Assembly (NCBI RefSeq): GCF_032854445.1
Contig: NW_027017972.1
Coordinates: 1 to 64,000, forward strand
Length of the DNA: 64,000 nucleotides
Reading direction: 5' to 3'
Source: Liolophura sinensis
Lineage: Eukaryota; Mollusca; Polyplacophora; Chitonida; Chitonidae
Below, in pieces: positions 49,951 to 63,312 of the stretch. The translations under genes were made by a program, and so were the position numbers. A model generated the notes under the pieces. The model saw nothing but the letters and a program-made list of their open reading frames with translations, did not search any database and had not been told where the DNA came from. Position 1 is the stretch's first letter; each line of letters opens with the position of its first letter.

Positions 49951-52900
49951 TGATTAGAGCGAGATTGCCAGGTTATCGGATAGATTTGTGCTTATGTGTC
50001 AGTCTTAAGTGTGATTTAGCCTCACATGATTGATGCCCTGCCAAAGTTGGCCTGGCTAAAAGATAAAGCACTGAAGTCTGAAGTTGTACGACAATATTAC
50101 TTTTATTTCTCTTGGAACACATATTGCCAGGTCTCCAATGGTACACACACTGGGAGTTACAGCACAGTCTAATAATAACCACAGGCAATTACACAAGTGG
50201 GTTTCTTGTAAAGTACACATTTGTATTCCAGCTAGAGAAGAATGTTGATGAAAGCTTACATACAAAAGAAAACTGAATTAACCACACGCATGTGAACAAG
50301 ATAGTAGATGGGAAAGAAAAGACGATACACACAGGAGGCATGACAAAGAGAATGCACCCAAAATACATATACCAACTTTGAGTAAGGAAACGCAAGTTCT
50401 CCTCTTCAAAGGTGTGCACAGTATGATGTAAGGTGTCGAACATGCACAGGTATCTGGAGTATCTGTAGTTAATCCACAGGAGTTACACTTTGGAAAAACA
50501 TTTGAACAAATTCATATTTTTTTACCAAAGAAATAAACACAAACACAAGCCAGAAAAAGAAAGAAGGCTATAATGTTGTAGGGTGCTTTTGATAAAACTC
50601 TGTGTGGTCATTTTTGGGAACTTCTACATATATGTACAGGCAAGGCAAGAAGATGTGTGTGGAATATGTACACTGATACAGCTTTCTGACACAGGATTAA
50701 GGACAGGCTAACTGTCACCTGTACCCGACAGGCCTCAGCATATACATGTACAGAGACACAAATTTGCTGACTATAAATCTACATGATCGTTTAAAATGCT
50801 GTATTGAAAACATGGAAACAGAATACACTACTAATGAGGAATAAGCTGATTTAAAAAAAAAAATACTGGGGACCTACAGAGTTTTGTGGAAGCACAAAAT
50901 TTAAGCAAAACAAATGTATAACCAATGTACAGTACTGTTCACCTGGTCAAACGATAAAACCAGATAAAACCCAGACATACATACGTGCATAATAACAATA
51001 TAAAAGCGCTAAATGTCCAGGTGGATAAAACAATGAAAAATACTTTCTTATAACAAAATGTATGCCCCTAAAGCATGGGTGGATACAATAAACTTTTAAA
51101 TGAACACAAAGTAACAGCACAAATGAGGCCCAATACTTGTTCAAATACAATGATTGTCATCACCCTCATTCCTTGTGATCTAATCAATTCTTGATTATAA
51201 TCATTACTTCTTTACCTCAATCGCAACACATGGAATGGAGATGACCATAATCAACTGATCAGACCATAAGACTGGTAACATGAAATTTTACCTATAAACA
51301 TAAGTTATCATGAGAAATAACAATCAGTTCTCAGATTTATCAGAACAGTTTATTATCGAAAACGAATTCTTACGCAAACATGACAAAATGATAATTGACC
51401 GATGCAGATGTTGTATTTCAAAGCCAATTCATTTCATAGTGATATTTCTGCATACCTAATTGACAGATATACAAGTACATGTAGCAGTGGAATCTTTAAA
51501 CCATTCTGAACAGGATTACAAACACCAGTATGGGTACCAATAATAACCTTGTTTAGTGGGTGTTACAGACGCGTCCATCAGATGGATCCGAATAAACCGT
51601 ACACAGCATCGCATGATTACCTGGACAAATACAACTTTAACAAAGCAAGTCTTTTCATTTTCAAAATAATCTTCATGTACTAAAGTCCATGAATAATGCC
51701 TTCTCTTACCTAAAATGTCTAACTTTGTTTATGGCAGCAGCCACTTACACCTAGGGTTCATGCTTAAACACAATTCATTGTATCAAAACTAAATATCAGC
51801 CTGCCCATACAAAACAAAACAACACTATTTTTAAAACAACCAATAAAACAGACAGGTTTTAAAACAAGACAGGGATAATTTGTGACAGTAGCAATGCCTA
51901 CACTCTATATTTACACTATAGCCACAAAAATGTGCAGATTATAACCTAAACAAGCGAGAAACAGCCAGTTCGTTATTAACATTATTGATAACCATAGAGT
52001 AAAAACCTGGTGGCCCCGATTCCAACACATGTATATAAATAAAAGAACAATTTCTAAGACAGGAATGTTATTATCTTAATAAAATCATGACGGACATGTA
52101 CAGGTACCTCAACAACAACTGAAACGGTTAAGATTAGTACACACGTACACGTCTAGCAGGTCCGTGTAACATCAAATAGGTCATATTGCCATCATTAGGC
52201 TCCTCTGGAACTGACGGTCATTTCCTAATATTATTAACTTACATGTGTTTGCTCTTCATAAATATAAATTTACAGAAATCTATTCACACAAATTGACAAT
52301 GCCTTTTATGATTTATCTTACAAACTAGCTAGCCCAAGACAACAGCACCTACATGTATTCCAAACTTTGCTGTTGACATCGCAGCCTCTATTAAGAACTT
52401 TCCTTATTAAAAAGTTTCCATAAAAAAATTGTATTACATACAGTACAAGCAGTTGAAAGACTTTAAATCATTCACAGTTAGATTCAACATGATGGCCATT
52501 CAAAAAATGTGTCACTTGGAAATATCAGGCAGTAATCTTTACGACGGAATGAAATTTTCATAGATTTTTGCTAAATATTCATGAAAAGTAGAGGTGAAAT
52601 GTTTCAAGGTGAAATATTAACAGTCAAGTAATTTACTCCACATAAATATTTAAGGCCTTTGGTAAAATACTCTCATTATTAGAAAACTAAAATTTGAATG
52701 ATTGAAAAAATTTTTAAAAATCTTCTCTGGAATGCCTTTGGAATACAAGTATTTTTTAGTGGGAATACCGAACATGAAAACGGTGATTAGATCTTCTAAA
52801 TCGTACTGGACATCTACCCCCTGGGAAATCTGAGGCGTTTAGAAGTTAGCAGATGTAAAATGACCAGTGTCCTCAGGATATACAGTCTGCAGCCAAGCGC

Positions 52901-54615
52901 ACTCATAGACCAAGTGTCTACCATCAGAACCAGGATTGGCACCCCAAAGCTGCAATATTCTGGTGTTTAACTTAGTTTCTTAACAGTTTGACAAATTGAT
53001 AAGCACGGATGTTTTTACATGTCATCATCCATTCCTCCAAGTGTATATCATAAATGTATACCTATTAAGCATTGAAGTTTTACTTCAAAGCAAGTGCAAT
53101 TAGCACTCAAACATCCAGTCAGGCATAAGCTGCATGTGCACCCGAGGATGCTTCTCACCACAGGTATCACAGGTAAGCGTTGAATCTGCAGATACCTAGA
53201 TGTATAGCATAGGCACAATATTCACTTAGCCAAGGAGTCTTTCTCTCCAAATCTTTATACCATTTTTTTCAACTGTAAGCAACTTTTTTCTGAGAGTACA
53301 GTCATTCACAGTTTTTTTTGATGTAAGGCATCTAGGGCAATCAATTTGGCTATTTTCTATTTCTTTCCTTTGCGCAGTACAGACAAATACTTGTTCCAAA
53401 AATGTAAATAGATTTGTTTGGTTTGTTAAAAATATATGCATACCACTAACCAACTGTATCCAAGTGCATGTATTATACAAAGCAACAGTTCAAAACACTC
53501 AGGAATTACAAACAGTATTTTTGTGGACAATGGATTAAGGCTTAGACTTGAACTTCATTTAAATTTATCTGAATAATAAGTGATCTACAACTAAATTTAT
53601 CCCATTAAAATTCAATATCCATATTAACCGAAATTATTTAAAACATTTTAAATGTTTGTAATTTGACTTAAAAATGTTATCACACTTTAGAGGATATACA
53701 TATAGATTGTTATAATACAATTAATTCATTTAAACTTGCCTTGTCCCAAAAGACTTAAAACTTCCCCAGGTACACACAACAAAATCACTGATGATGTAAA
53801 TTGTCTAAAACCAGGAGTCTTATTGACATATATGTTCACAAAATCTGCCCAGGAATTCTTTGGAGTTAAAATCAGGTATGGTACAAATTTCAAAAAGTTA
53901 AAATATCTTTAATTTACACGTACAATCATTTTCCTGCTAATGCAGTTCATATCAAGGACACAATATATATGGCAACCACTGAGTTTTACAATGTCACTGA
54001 GAAACATATTCCAATAGTTAAAATATCTTTAATTTACAAAGATTATCATTTTTCTTCTACGGCATTTCATATCGTGGACAAAATTTATCAGGTAACCACT
54101 GGGATTAATGAAGTCGTTGAAAAACGAACAAACAGCATACACTTATCCTGTCTTAATATATACTTGTATTAAAAAACATTTTAATGACACACGCTCTCTG
54201 TTTAAAAACGTCAGAAATTTAAAATTGCTCAGATAAAAAGTAGTCCACAAGTGAGCATAAGGCTGGGAGATTTTGCGTAGACTATACTTTCTACAATCTC
54301 CAGTCAAAATGCAACAATTATGTACTCTAAAAACAAAGCTAGGTCCTTAAGTATGGCGCTACACTGTCCAGCACATACAGGGAACAAGTTACCAGTGTCC
54401 ACATTAGCACTGCCCATGACCGGTAGCTTTCTGAGACTACACAGTGGCTTAGGGTCACAGGTAATCTTCATCCCCTCCACTGGGCAGTTGATCAACATGC
54501 GAGATTCCGTTGCAGTTTGTGAGTTTCACAGTTCATCTAATATTCACAGCCTTTGTCTAGCTGGTCAGAATTTCACTGCATTTTAAAGTTACGATGGCAA
54601 CTGGGTTTACATTTC
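49951..54615 (-). other. AT-rich region, possible long 3' UTR of the minus-strand gene
   Basis: About 4.6 kb without credible ORFs or recognised repeats, lying directly downstream of the minus-strand stop codon at 54616. It could be an extended 3' UTR, but I could not fix a polyadenylation site. Confidence 0.35.
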
Positions 54616-54843
54616 CTAGAGCTCAGTTGTCAGGGTAACGCGGCGCTGCACACCATTTTCCGTGACGCTGTTCACATGCCAGGGCGAGAGTTCAGAGCCG
54701 TTAACGGGAGCGGAAGCCGGGCCGGATTCTGACTGGCTCCTGGACACAACAACAATCTGACTCATTGTCTTTGAGGGTAGTGATTTAGCACTTGTTGTTG
54801 AGACTTTTCTGGTCACAGCTTTAGTACCTGTAAATGATGTTTC
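54616..54843 (-). CDS. Minus-strand gene, last exon
   Basis: Acceptor CTCAAACAG|GAAACATC (minus strand). Encodes ETSFTGTKAVTRKVSTTSAK to RVTLTTEL and stop TAG, 75 residues. The start is in phase with the exon ending at 57927. Confidence 0.68.
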   Translation of the reverse strand, partial: ETSFTGTKAVTRKVSTTSAKSLPSKTMSQIVVVSRSQSESGPASAPVNGSELSPWHVNSVTENGVQRRVTLTTEL

Positions 54844-55368
54844 CTGTTTGAGAGACAAGAACGTTTAGTGAAAACCATGTCAATTATACCACACAAAAAA
54901 CCAATACAAGACTGATAATTACTCCATGTGAAACAGATTAAAACAAACAAAAAATAAAAGGAACATCACCAGGAATGAATACGGAGAAAGACAATTTAAA
55001 ACATTCAAAACCAACGGTTACATAACTCTTCGTTCACTGTATTTGTATCTCACAAACTGAATGCCATTTACACTTGCAATTAACTTGTATCCAACAATAT
55101 ATAACTGTTCAAAATTCTTTACCGTTATGGTTGGGGATTAAAATAATGAATGTTAAAATGTGGACTACTATCACCTTGCATACATCAGATAAGCACTACT
55201 AAACACAGTATAAGCACTACAAAACAGAAGATAAGTACTACCAAACACAGTATAAGCACTACAAAACAGAAGATAAGCACTACCAAACACAGTTTAAGCA
55301 CTACTGAACAGAAGATAAGCATTACCAAACACAGTATAAGCACTACTAAACACAGAGTTATAAAATCA

Positions 55369-55414
<46 letters not shown>

Positions 55415-58400
55415 CTTTATTTACATCCTAAGCAGATAAAGCCCCTCAGATGTTCCATAAAGATGTATAATTATTCGCCTGTATATTACAATTGGAAATT
55501 CTGGTTTGAACTACAGCAGGAGGTTATATGTAACCAGTTACCATGGTAAAAGACAAAAACAATAAATTTCACTTCTTCCATTCATGCACAATTATTAAAT
55601 GATGAAAACAATCATAAAAACATTGCAATATACAAAATGCCATGCAGCATGCTCACACTGTACAGTTTTACACACAAAGTAACATTAGCTAATGTAATAG
55701 CCGATTCATTGAAAGGGAAAAAAACTTTTTTTTTCATTTAGAACAGATTTTATTTAGATAATAAAGATTTATCTAAAACTTCAAATATGACAGTGCCTGC
55801 AATATGTGAAAAATACTTAGAGAATATAAATCTTGGCCTGCATGTTATTAAGTGAGGAAGGTGAAACCATTCACACAAAACTTGAATGACCGTCGTGTAA
55901 ATGTTAACAACCAACACTACGACGATGACGTTTAAGTTAATAACATGGGGTTTAATTTTATGAAGAGCAAGGGAAAACAGGGGAAAACACTGTGCAGTTT
56001 GTTGAAATTATCTGGAGACACAGAGTGCAAGAAATGTAGCAGTAGAAAGCCAGAGGCATGTTTTCCCAGTCAAGGGAAGTAACTCATTTAAAACAAGAAT
56101 TACTTCTGTGGAATAGATGAAGCTAGATGAAGCTAGATGAAGATGGGACGAAGCTATATGCTTATTAAATGGAATATTATCACTTAATGGACACCAACCA
56201 TGTCTGTCTCTTGTCTTCTAATAATGGTAAATGGAGTAGTAATTGTCTAGTTAAACCCCTTCTCAAACAATTTATAAACTCTTTCTTTACAAAATGTTTG
56301 ATGCTGTCTGATATGTTAAAGGGTGACTTTTGTTTCTGATTTAAGGCCCGAATTTCAGTTGATGAAATAACCCTCACGTTCACGTACTGGTAGGGGCCCA
56401 CAAAGTTGCAGGACTAATTTCACTGTTGCCCTTAATTTTTTTTTTAATAACGGTGAGGTGAAAACAATTACATATAACATTAGCAAGCAGGAAATGCAAG
56501 ACAACTCATTATATTTCTGAAGTGAGGTTGGTTATGAATTGAAGGCCTAAAATCAAGGCAGATACACAAAGTTGTACCAGGATATTGTGTTAGCAAGTGT
56601 GTTACATGTAAATACTCTCCCACCAAAGCTGACCAAATACATATACACAAACAACTAGACTTACACTTAACACACTTGAGGCCACTAATCCGTTGTTGTT
56701 GTTTGGGGTCTAATCTAGCGTTATTTTAATTTGAACAGATACGCCTGAGAACAGTCAGCTAAAGTCAGTCTGTAGACTAAACACTTTTCCAGTCTGTTAC
56801 GGGAGGTTAGTTTACTGCTGCCACATGTGTTTGATAATCAGAAACTAAATGTGTATGTCTATCTAGAAATGTGCACAAAAATATAGAAGGATTAAAAGTC
56901 CATGAAAACATCATACCATTGTCAGAATTGGAATTCTTTGCTGATGCTGGTGAGATTATGTCAGTATATATGGTGATTTTGTTCGAACGACAAAGTGAAA
57001 TGATGCCGTTATTCAGGTATGGCCCATGACAAAGGTAGGCATAGCGCCATCTGGGTATTATATATAAAGGAAGGATAACTCTTGTCTTATAGAGAAGGCT
57101 CTATCAGTGAGTATTGGGCTGCATCTCTCAGTTATCTTCCCTTAAACAACATCGAGATGGTGCTACGCCTATGGATTCTTGATCATGGGCAACAACTGAT
57201 TGTTTCCCTTAAGTTCAACATGAAAAAAATAAACCTTCATGGAAGAAAACATCCTGAAGTGTTTATATATGTATGAATGTAGATGTGTCTATAGACTCCA
57301 AAGAATTAGTTGTGGTATTTAAGCATTCTCTCACAAGATCAGTTATATACCAACAGGTCCAACATACTCTGTAGACGTAAATTTCTCTGCATCTGTCAGC
57401 AGCCTCCAGATGGTCGTGGGTTTTCCATGGGCTCTGCCCGGTTTTCTCACAATAATGCTTTCCGCTGTTGTATACCGGTAAGTAACGTATTCTTGAGTAC
57501 CGCGTAAGACACCAATCAAATAAATAAACAAATTTCTCAATCACATGGCCTGTCGTCCAGATCAGGGTTTAGGATTTGCACGAACAATAGTATTAACAGA
57601 TGAGCTAAGATAACAGTTAGTGTTCAACTGGCAAGAATGGTGACAACTGTGTGTGCATATATACGCTTCAATCGCAGAAAGATGAGGTCCCAATATCTCG
57701 GACAAAATGATACCCTCAATACAATTACGGGCTGAACAGGACAAACAAAAGAAGAATAAACATTAGAGAGACAAGTGCTATTGCATACCACGTGACACTA
57801 GGTCAACAGCTAGCCCCGGTTATAACAGGAGACCAGTATAACTCACGATGCATAAAGACATGTACAGCAGCAGTCAGTATTAGGCGTTAGTTGTGCATAT
57901 TAACTGGTGTGGGCCGCTAAACTTACAATGACCACCTCGGGCTGGTCAGTCGGGGAGTCTAGCGGGCAGTCAGTTGCTTCAGGCAGGCCGGCAGGCTCAG
58001 AGGGCAAGGCTTGAGCGCCCCCTGGTGGGGCAGTGGCGCCCTCTACTGGGGGGCTAGGAGGAAGAGCTGTGATGGGGGCCTTGGGAGAAGGGTAATTAGC
58101 TGGCTGAGAAGCAGGGAGTGTTGGTTCTGCAGAAAGCATGGGTGAGTCAGTGGTACTGTCAACTGTAGTAAGAGTGGGCAAATGACTGGGCTCAGGGGAT
58201 GTGGTCTCTATAGGCGACAGGAAAGGATTCTTAGGTTTTGTAAGTGATACTCTTGGAGCAGGGATGGAAGCAACACCTGGCTTAAGGACAAATGGGTTAC
58301 CTTTCACAGGTGGCGTGGGCGCCGGGTCTTCAGTAGAGGTCAGGAATGGGTTACGAGAGGGCACAGGGGGAGGGGATTTAGTTGCAGGAGGGGAGGATGT

Positions 58401-61400
58401 AGCAAAATTGATCATAATTTCGTCACTGGGGTTTGAAATGGCAGAGGGGGAGTCAGAAGAATGTGAGTCAAAGGTGAAGGCTGGGGAAGCAGGAGAAGCA
58501 AGAGGGGAGCGGTAATTTGGGGATGACAGGGAGGTTCCAGCTCTGAGAAGCGGTACATCATCACCCGCCGAGTTTGTGCGGGTCTCGTCAGGTTTGAGTT
58601 TTTGTTTCTTGCTCGCAGCAATGGCCGTCTCGGACTTAGGGTTCGAAGCCTGTATATTGAGGATAGGAAGACAAATGTGAAAAAAAAAAAATCAAATAAA
58701 TAAAAGCACACATACAAACTAATCCCCCCCCCCCTCCCCGCCTATAGACAACATAGACAATGGTGAAGGCAGACATGAGATGACTAGCTTATTAGCTAGA
58801 ATGCTTCTACAGTTTTAGTACACTGTTACCCTTTTTACATCTATTGTATTACCTACCAAAAACAGAAAAATGACGTGAATGAAAACAGGACAATGGGAGG
58901 TGAAACAAAAAGACAGAAGACAGACTTTACATGTGGACATGTGTAACCAGGCTGTGTCATGTAAAGGCCTTCACGTGTACATTCACAAAGACAACACAAA
59001 CAAAATGGTGCACACATCTGTGTTGTGTAGTATTGATTTAGTGCCTGATTAGAAATTGATGAAAAACGATGTATGATAAAAAAACACATACATATACAGT
59101 CAGCTTATTTTCAGCAAACTTTACATACTGGTGTCTTCATGATAACACAGGTGTGTGTGCTACACACCCTACAAGTTCATCGTAAATGCCCTGTTTGAGT
59201 CTCCAACCACATCAAAATTCAATGTACTATAAACTGTGTTTTACCTACAATTCTCTACCTGCAATTCTCCAAAACCTCGTAAAAAAATTCCAATCAGCAA
59301 ACTGATCAGATGTTGGCACTTTTTACTCCCACTTTGTTACATTAAGTTTCTTAACGTGCCAATAAACACTGCCAATTTATGTAATACTTGTGCAACATTT
59401 TAACTTGTGACCAACAATCTTTTAGGAAAATGTGGTATTAATGACACACAGTAAACTCTGATTCTGTGCAAGGTTTTTACTGTAGTATTTCAACACTGCA
59501 AACAGCACGCTACTGTTACAACAAGCAATATGTCATTGTGATTTGAGAGAGCTGAATGCATCAAGCTATCATTTCGCACAAAACAGAAATGTATTCGCAG
59601 AAGAAAAAAAAAAGCTGTGAGGTTAAGACACAACTCAACACTCCTGTGGTGTTAAGCACACTAATTCTGTGATACACACTGCGAATCAGAACTTACATTT
59701 CCTTAATAGTCACTGCATTTAGATAAACACAGAGAAATGTACATGGAAGAGAATTTCTGTACTGCTACGTCTGAATGGTAATTTAGAAAAACAAGGAGAA
59801 TGGTACATGGAAGAGAATTTCTGTACTGCTACGTCTGAATGGTAATTTAGAAAAACAAGGAGAATGGTACATGGAAGAGAACTTCTGTACTGCTATGTCT
59901 GAATGGTAATTTAGAAAAACAAGGAGAATGGTACATGGAAGAGAACTTCTGTACTGCTATGTCTGAATGGTAATTTAGAAAAACAAGGAGAATGGTACAT
60001 GGAAGAGAACTTCTGTACTGCTATGTCTGAATGATAATTTAGATAAACACAGAGAAAAGTAGGAGAATTTCTGTACTGCTATGTCTGAATGGTAATTTAG
60101 ATAAACACGGAGAAAAGTAGGAGAATTTCTGTACTGCTATGTCTGAATGATAATTTAGATAAACACGGAGAAAAGTAGGAGAATTTCTGTACTGCTATGT
60201 CTGAATGGTAATTTAGATAGACACGGAGAAAAGTAGGAGAATTTCTGTACTGCTATGTCTGAATGGTAATTTAGATAAACACGGAGAAAAGTAGGAGAAT
60301 TTCTGTACTGCTATGTTTGAATGGTAATTTAGATAAACACGGAGAAAAGTAGGAGAATTTCTGTACTGCTATGTTTGAATGGTAATTTAGATAAACACGG
60401 AGAAAAGTAGGAGAATTTCTGTACTGCTATGTCTGAATGGTAATTTAGATAGACACGGAGAAAAGTAGGAGAATTTCTGTACTGCTATGTCTGAATGGTA
60501 ATTTAGATAAACACGGAGAAAAGTAGGAGAATTTCTGTACTGCTATGTCTGAATGGTAATTTAGACAAACACGGAGAAAAGTAGGAGAATTTCTGTACTG
60601 CTATGTCTGAATGGTAATTTAGAAAAACAAGGAGAAAAGTAGGAGAATTTCTGTACTGCTATGTCTGAATGGTAATTTAGATAGACACGGAGAAAAGTAG
60701 GAGAATTTCTGTACTGCTATGTCTGAATGGTAATTTAGATAAACACGGAGAAAAGTAGGAGAATTTCTGTACTGCTATGTCTGAATGGTAATTTAGACAA
60801 ACACGGAGAAAAGTAGGAGAATTTCTGTACTGCTATGTCTGAATGGTAATTTAGATAAACACGGAGAAAAGTAGGAGAGTTTCTGTACTGCTATGTCTGA
60901 ATGGTAATTTAGATAAACACAGAGAAAAGTAGGAGAATTTCTGTACTGCTATGTCTGAATGATAATGTAGACAAACACGGAGAAAAGTAGGAGAATTTCT
61001 GTACTGCTATGTCTGAATGGTAATTTAGATAAACACGGAGAAAAGTAGGAGAGTTTCTGTACTGCTATGTCTGAATGATAATGTAGACAAACACGGAGAA
61101 AAGTAGGAGAGTTTCTGTACTGCTATGTCTGAATGGTAATTTAGACAAACACGGAGAAAAGTAGGAGAATTTCTGTACTATGTCTGAATGATAATGTAGA
61201 CAAACACAGAGAAAAGTAGGAGAATTTCTGTACTGCTATGTCTGAATGGTAATTTAGATAAACACGGAGAAAAGTAGGAGAATTTCTGTGCATCTGAATG
61301 ATAATGTAGAATAGTGTTTTGAGGAATATTCCGTAAGACTTACAGACATGCAGAGTGGCACAAAAAAGTCCACACTTTAACAATGTATGACAGATTATAG

Positions 61401-63312
61401 CCTATGACTAATAAAGATGTATGGCGACGACCCAATGAAATGTTTCATGTATATTGAAAGATTATAGCCTGTGTGTCTGACTTTATACATTAAAGGCTCC
61501 AAGTTATTGACAAAATACTGACAAATTTCTGGAAGATAGATGTTCAGTGTTTCATCTACATGTACATTTTTGTATTTTAAATTAAGGTTAAAATCTAAAA
61601 AGCTTGAATAAAATATATATGATTTACATCTACACTTGGACAATCTAAGTCATAAAGCACCAAAAGACTACTAAAATCACAACACCACTGAAAACACCAC
61701 AACACCACCATAAGGGCTGCACCACAAAATCCACCATACGACACCACATTGCGTACGTCTACAAGAACTTCAGTCATTTGAAAGGCCAGGTAAAATCAAG
61801 TAAGTATAACTCCTGTTTCCTAAAGTTTAGTCTAACAAGGACAGATCGCTCGACCTTGACAACTCCATGTTCCCATAGAAAATATATTTTATATCACAGG
61901 ATCTCAAAAAAGGTTTTAAATCCGATAACTTTACATTGTTACAGACCCCTTCCCTGACTCAGTTGTCTACAGAGCAAAACTCTACAGAGGATCTCTAAGC
62001 AATGAGATTGTGTGACTGCGACTTTGCCTCAAAAAATAGTGGGATGAGGTGATATACCCACCGTAAAAAGTAAAACATATCGACTTCAACATATCGACAA
62101 GAAAACTCAGTTTAATCTGGCCTTTCAAACAACACAATGTAACACATATAAAAGCAGGGTCAATTAAAATTCAATCCAAACTGAAGTAAGGAAAGTTTAA
62201 AGAGTTCCTCAATTTGCCATATAAAGGAATTTTAAAATTGAAAAGGCTGTGTTCATAAAACTTCTTTTTCGACGACAGCTAGATAAAGCATAACATATAA
62301 ATTTATCCCAAAGGCAAATATAGTTAGATATTTGAAAAACATGTTCAATAATATTTTTACTCCACAAACAGTCCAGAATTAGGAAAACAACTACAGAGAG
62401 CTTCTTCGAGAGTAACATCAGAATAATGGATCCGAAATTAAAGTTTAGAAACCAATGAGAGCAAAAGAAGCATAATTTACTAATCATTACAACACTCAAC
62501 CTCTACTACCACAGCTACAAAATGCTAAATTAAATGAGATAATGGCCAGCTCCATGTCTTCACCCAACTCTTGACCATCTGACGCATAACTGTCTCAATA
62601 AATCCCATCCACAGTTTTTACATGCCCAGTGACTGTTCACATAACAACTGTTTTCTCAGTGCCACATGGCTGTTTTTATTCAAACACCCACTGGTCTCTC
62701 TTACAGGTGACTTTTGAGTTAGCAAGCAACATTGGTCTGCCTTCACAGGTCACAGGATTGTTTTTACATAAAAGTAGTCATCTTCACAGGTCACATGAAT
62801 TCCACTACAGGTCACATGAATTCCACTGCAGGTCACATGAATTCCACTGCAGGTCACATGAATTCCACTGCAGGTCACATGAATTCCACTGCAGGTCACA
62901 TGAATTCCAGTGCAGGTCACATGAATTCCACTGCAGGTAACATGAATTCCAGTGCAGGTCACATGAATTCTTCTGCAGGTCAACTGACTATACCCATGGA
63001 CTTTCCACAAGCTCACAAAGCATTTGGGAGCTGTGCCAGTGGTTTAATGACGAACAAAATATATGCTTTCTGTTTTTAGGAACTTACAGCTGAGCTGCCA
63101 TGTTCAGATGAGCAGGTGTTGGATTCAAGCATTAGTTGGCTGATCACATGACGCCACATGTCGTACCACGAGTCAAGCTTACCTGCGGAACACCCGCAAA
63201 CTTGGACGAGGCTGAGGGTGCGTCCCCTGCTGATCCTATCCTCCGTGAGTTTGTGCCCGCAGTCTGGGTGTCACTGGAGGGTGCTCCCCTGTGGAGGTTA
63301 TTTGCATTGTGC
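54616..63312 (-). CDS. Unrecognised gene, last three coding exons
   Basis: Exons 63312-63183, 58649-57927 and 54843-54616 share compatible phases and GT-AG borders, and give the last 359 residues of a protein whose start is beyond the window. The visible part is low-complexity, rich in Ser, Pro and Thr, and probably disordered. It contains three NPF motifs (RNPFLTS, GNPFVLK, KNPFLSP), which in known proteins bind EH domains. It ends VQRRVTLTTEL, where TEL fits a class I PDZ ligand. This suggests a cytoplasmic scaffold or trafficking protein, but I recognise no family. Convergent with PSMC3IP. Confidence 0.65.
55185..55355 (+). repeat. 21-bp tandem repeat
   Basis: Alternating units TAAGCACTACTAAACACAG and TAAGCACTACAAAACAGAAG, about eight in total. 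The length is a multiple of three, so one frame stays open (ISTTKHS/ISTTKQK), which is not evidence of a gene. Confidence 0.9.
55372..55409 (+). repeat. TA microsatellite
   Basis: About 19 TA units after the 21-bp repeat. Confidence 0.95.
57385..57533 (+). mobile_element. SINE, 3' part
   Basis: Related to the copy at 45283: CAGCCTCCAGATGGTCGTGG, CATGGGCTCTGCCCGG, TATTCTTGAGTACCGCGTAA and CAAATAAATAAAC. The tRNA-like head is absent or degenerate. Confidence 0.8.
57927..58649 (-). CDS. Minus-strand gene, NPF-containing exon
   Basis: 241 codons between acceptor ATACAG and donor ATT|GTAAGT, open throughout, from ASNPKSETAIAASKKQKLKP to SPTDQPEVVI. It holds three NPF motifs and Pro-rich runs such as SPPPVPSRNP. 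The long open frame with exact splice sites at both ends is the best evidence for the gene. Confidence 0.75.
59740..61320 (+). repeat. 58-bp minisatellite, about 26 units
   Basis: Unit built on GAGAATTTCTGTACTGCTAT, GTCTGAATGGTAATTTAGAT and AAACACGGAGAAAAGTAG. The first four or five units are longer (about 63 bp) and carry ATGGTACATGGAAGA. Neighbouring units share variants (AGACAC, TTTGAATGG, GATAATGTAG), showing local spread. Confidence 0.95.
62776..62985 (+). repeat. 21-bp minisatellite
   Basis: About ten units of CACATGAATTCCACTGCAGG plus T. Frames stay open on both strands because the unit is seven codons. No start, splice or homology evidence makes it coding. Confidence 0.95.
63183..63312 (-). 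CDS. Minus-strand gene, upstream exon
   Basis: Acceptor CCTTTTAG, donor CAG|GTAAGC. Only one frame is open through all 130 bases: HNANNLHRGAPSSDTQTAGT to SSKFAGVPQ. It joins the next exon in phase 0. The first base completes a codon from an exon beyond the visible part. Confidence 0.6.

Larger units (their letters stand above)
54844..57926 (-). other. Intron of the minus-strand gene
   Basis: About 3.1 kb of AT-rich sequence. It holds a 21/42-bp tandem repeat, a TA microsatellite and a SINE. No other exon was recognised. Confidence 0.55.
58650..63182 (-). other. Intron of the minus-strand gene with large minisatellites
   Basis: About 4.5 kb, of which nearly 1.8 kb is tandem repeat (59740-61320 and 62776-62985). 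No exon was seen in the rest. Confidence 0.55.

Noticed and set aside
50947-51150. Short ORFs in the AT-rich region 50-54 kb
   Set aside because: No motif, splice context or codon pattern; expected by chance.
55150-55431. Ser/Thr/Lys-repeat protein across the 21-bp repeat
   Set aside because: Low-complexity repeat running into a TA microsatellite in an intron.
62750-63079. Repetitive protein encoded by the 21-bp minisatellite
   Set aside because: The frames stay open only because the unit is a multiple of three and lacks stops on both strands; no start, splice or homology evidence.
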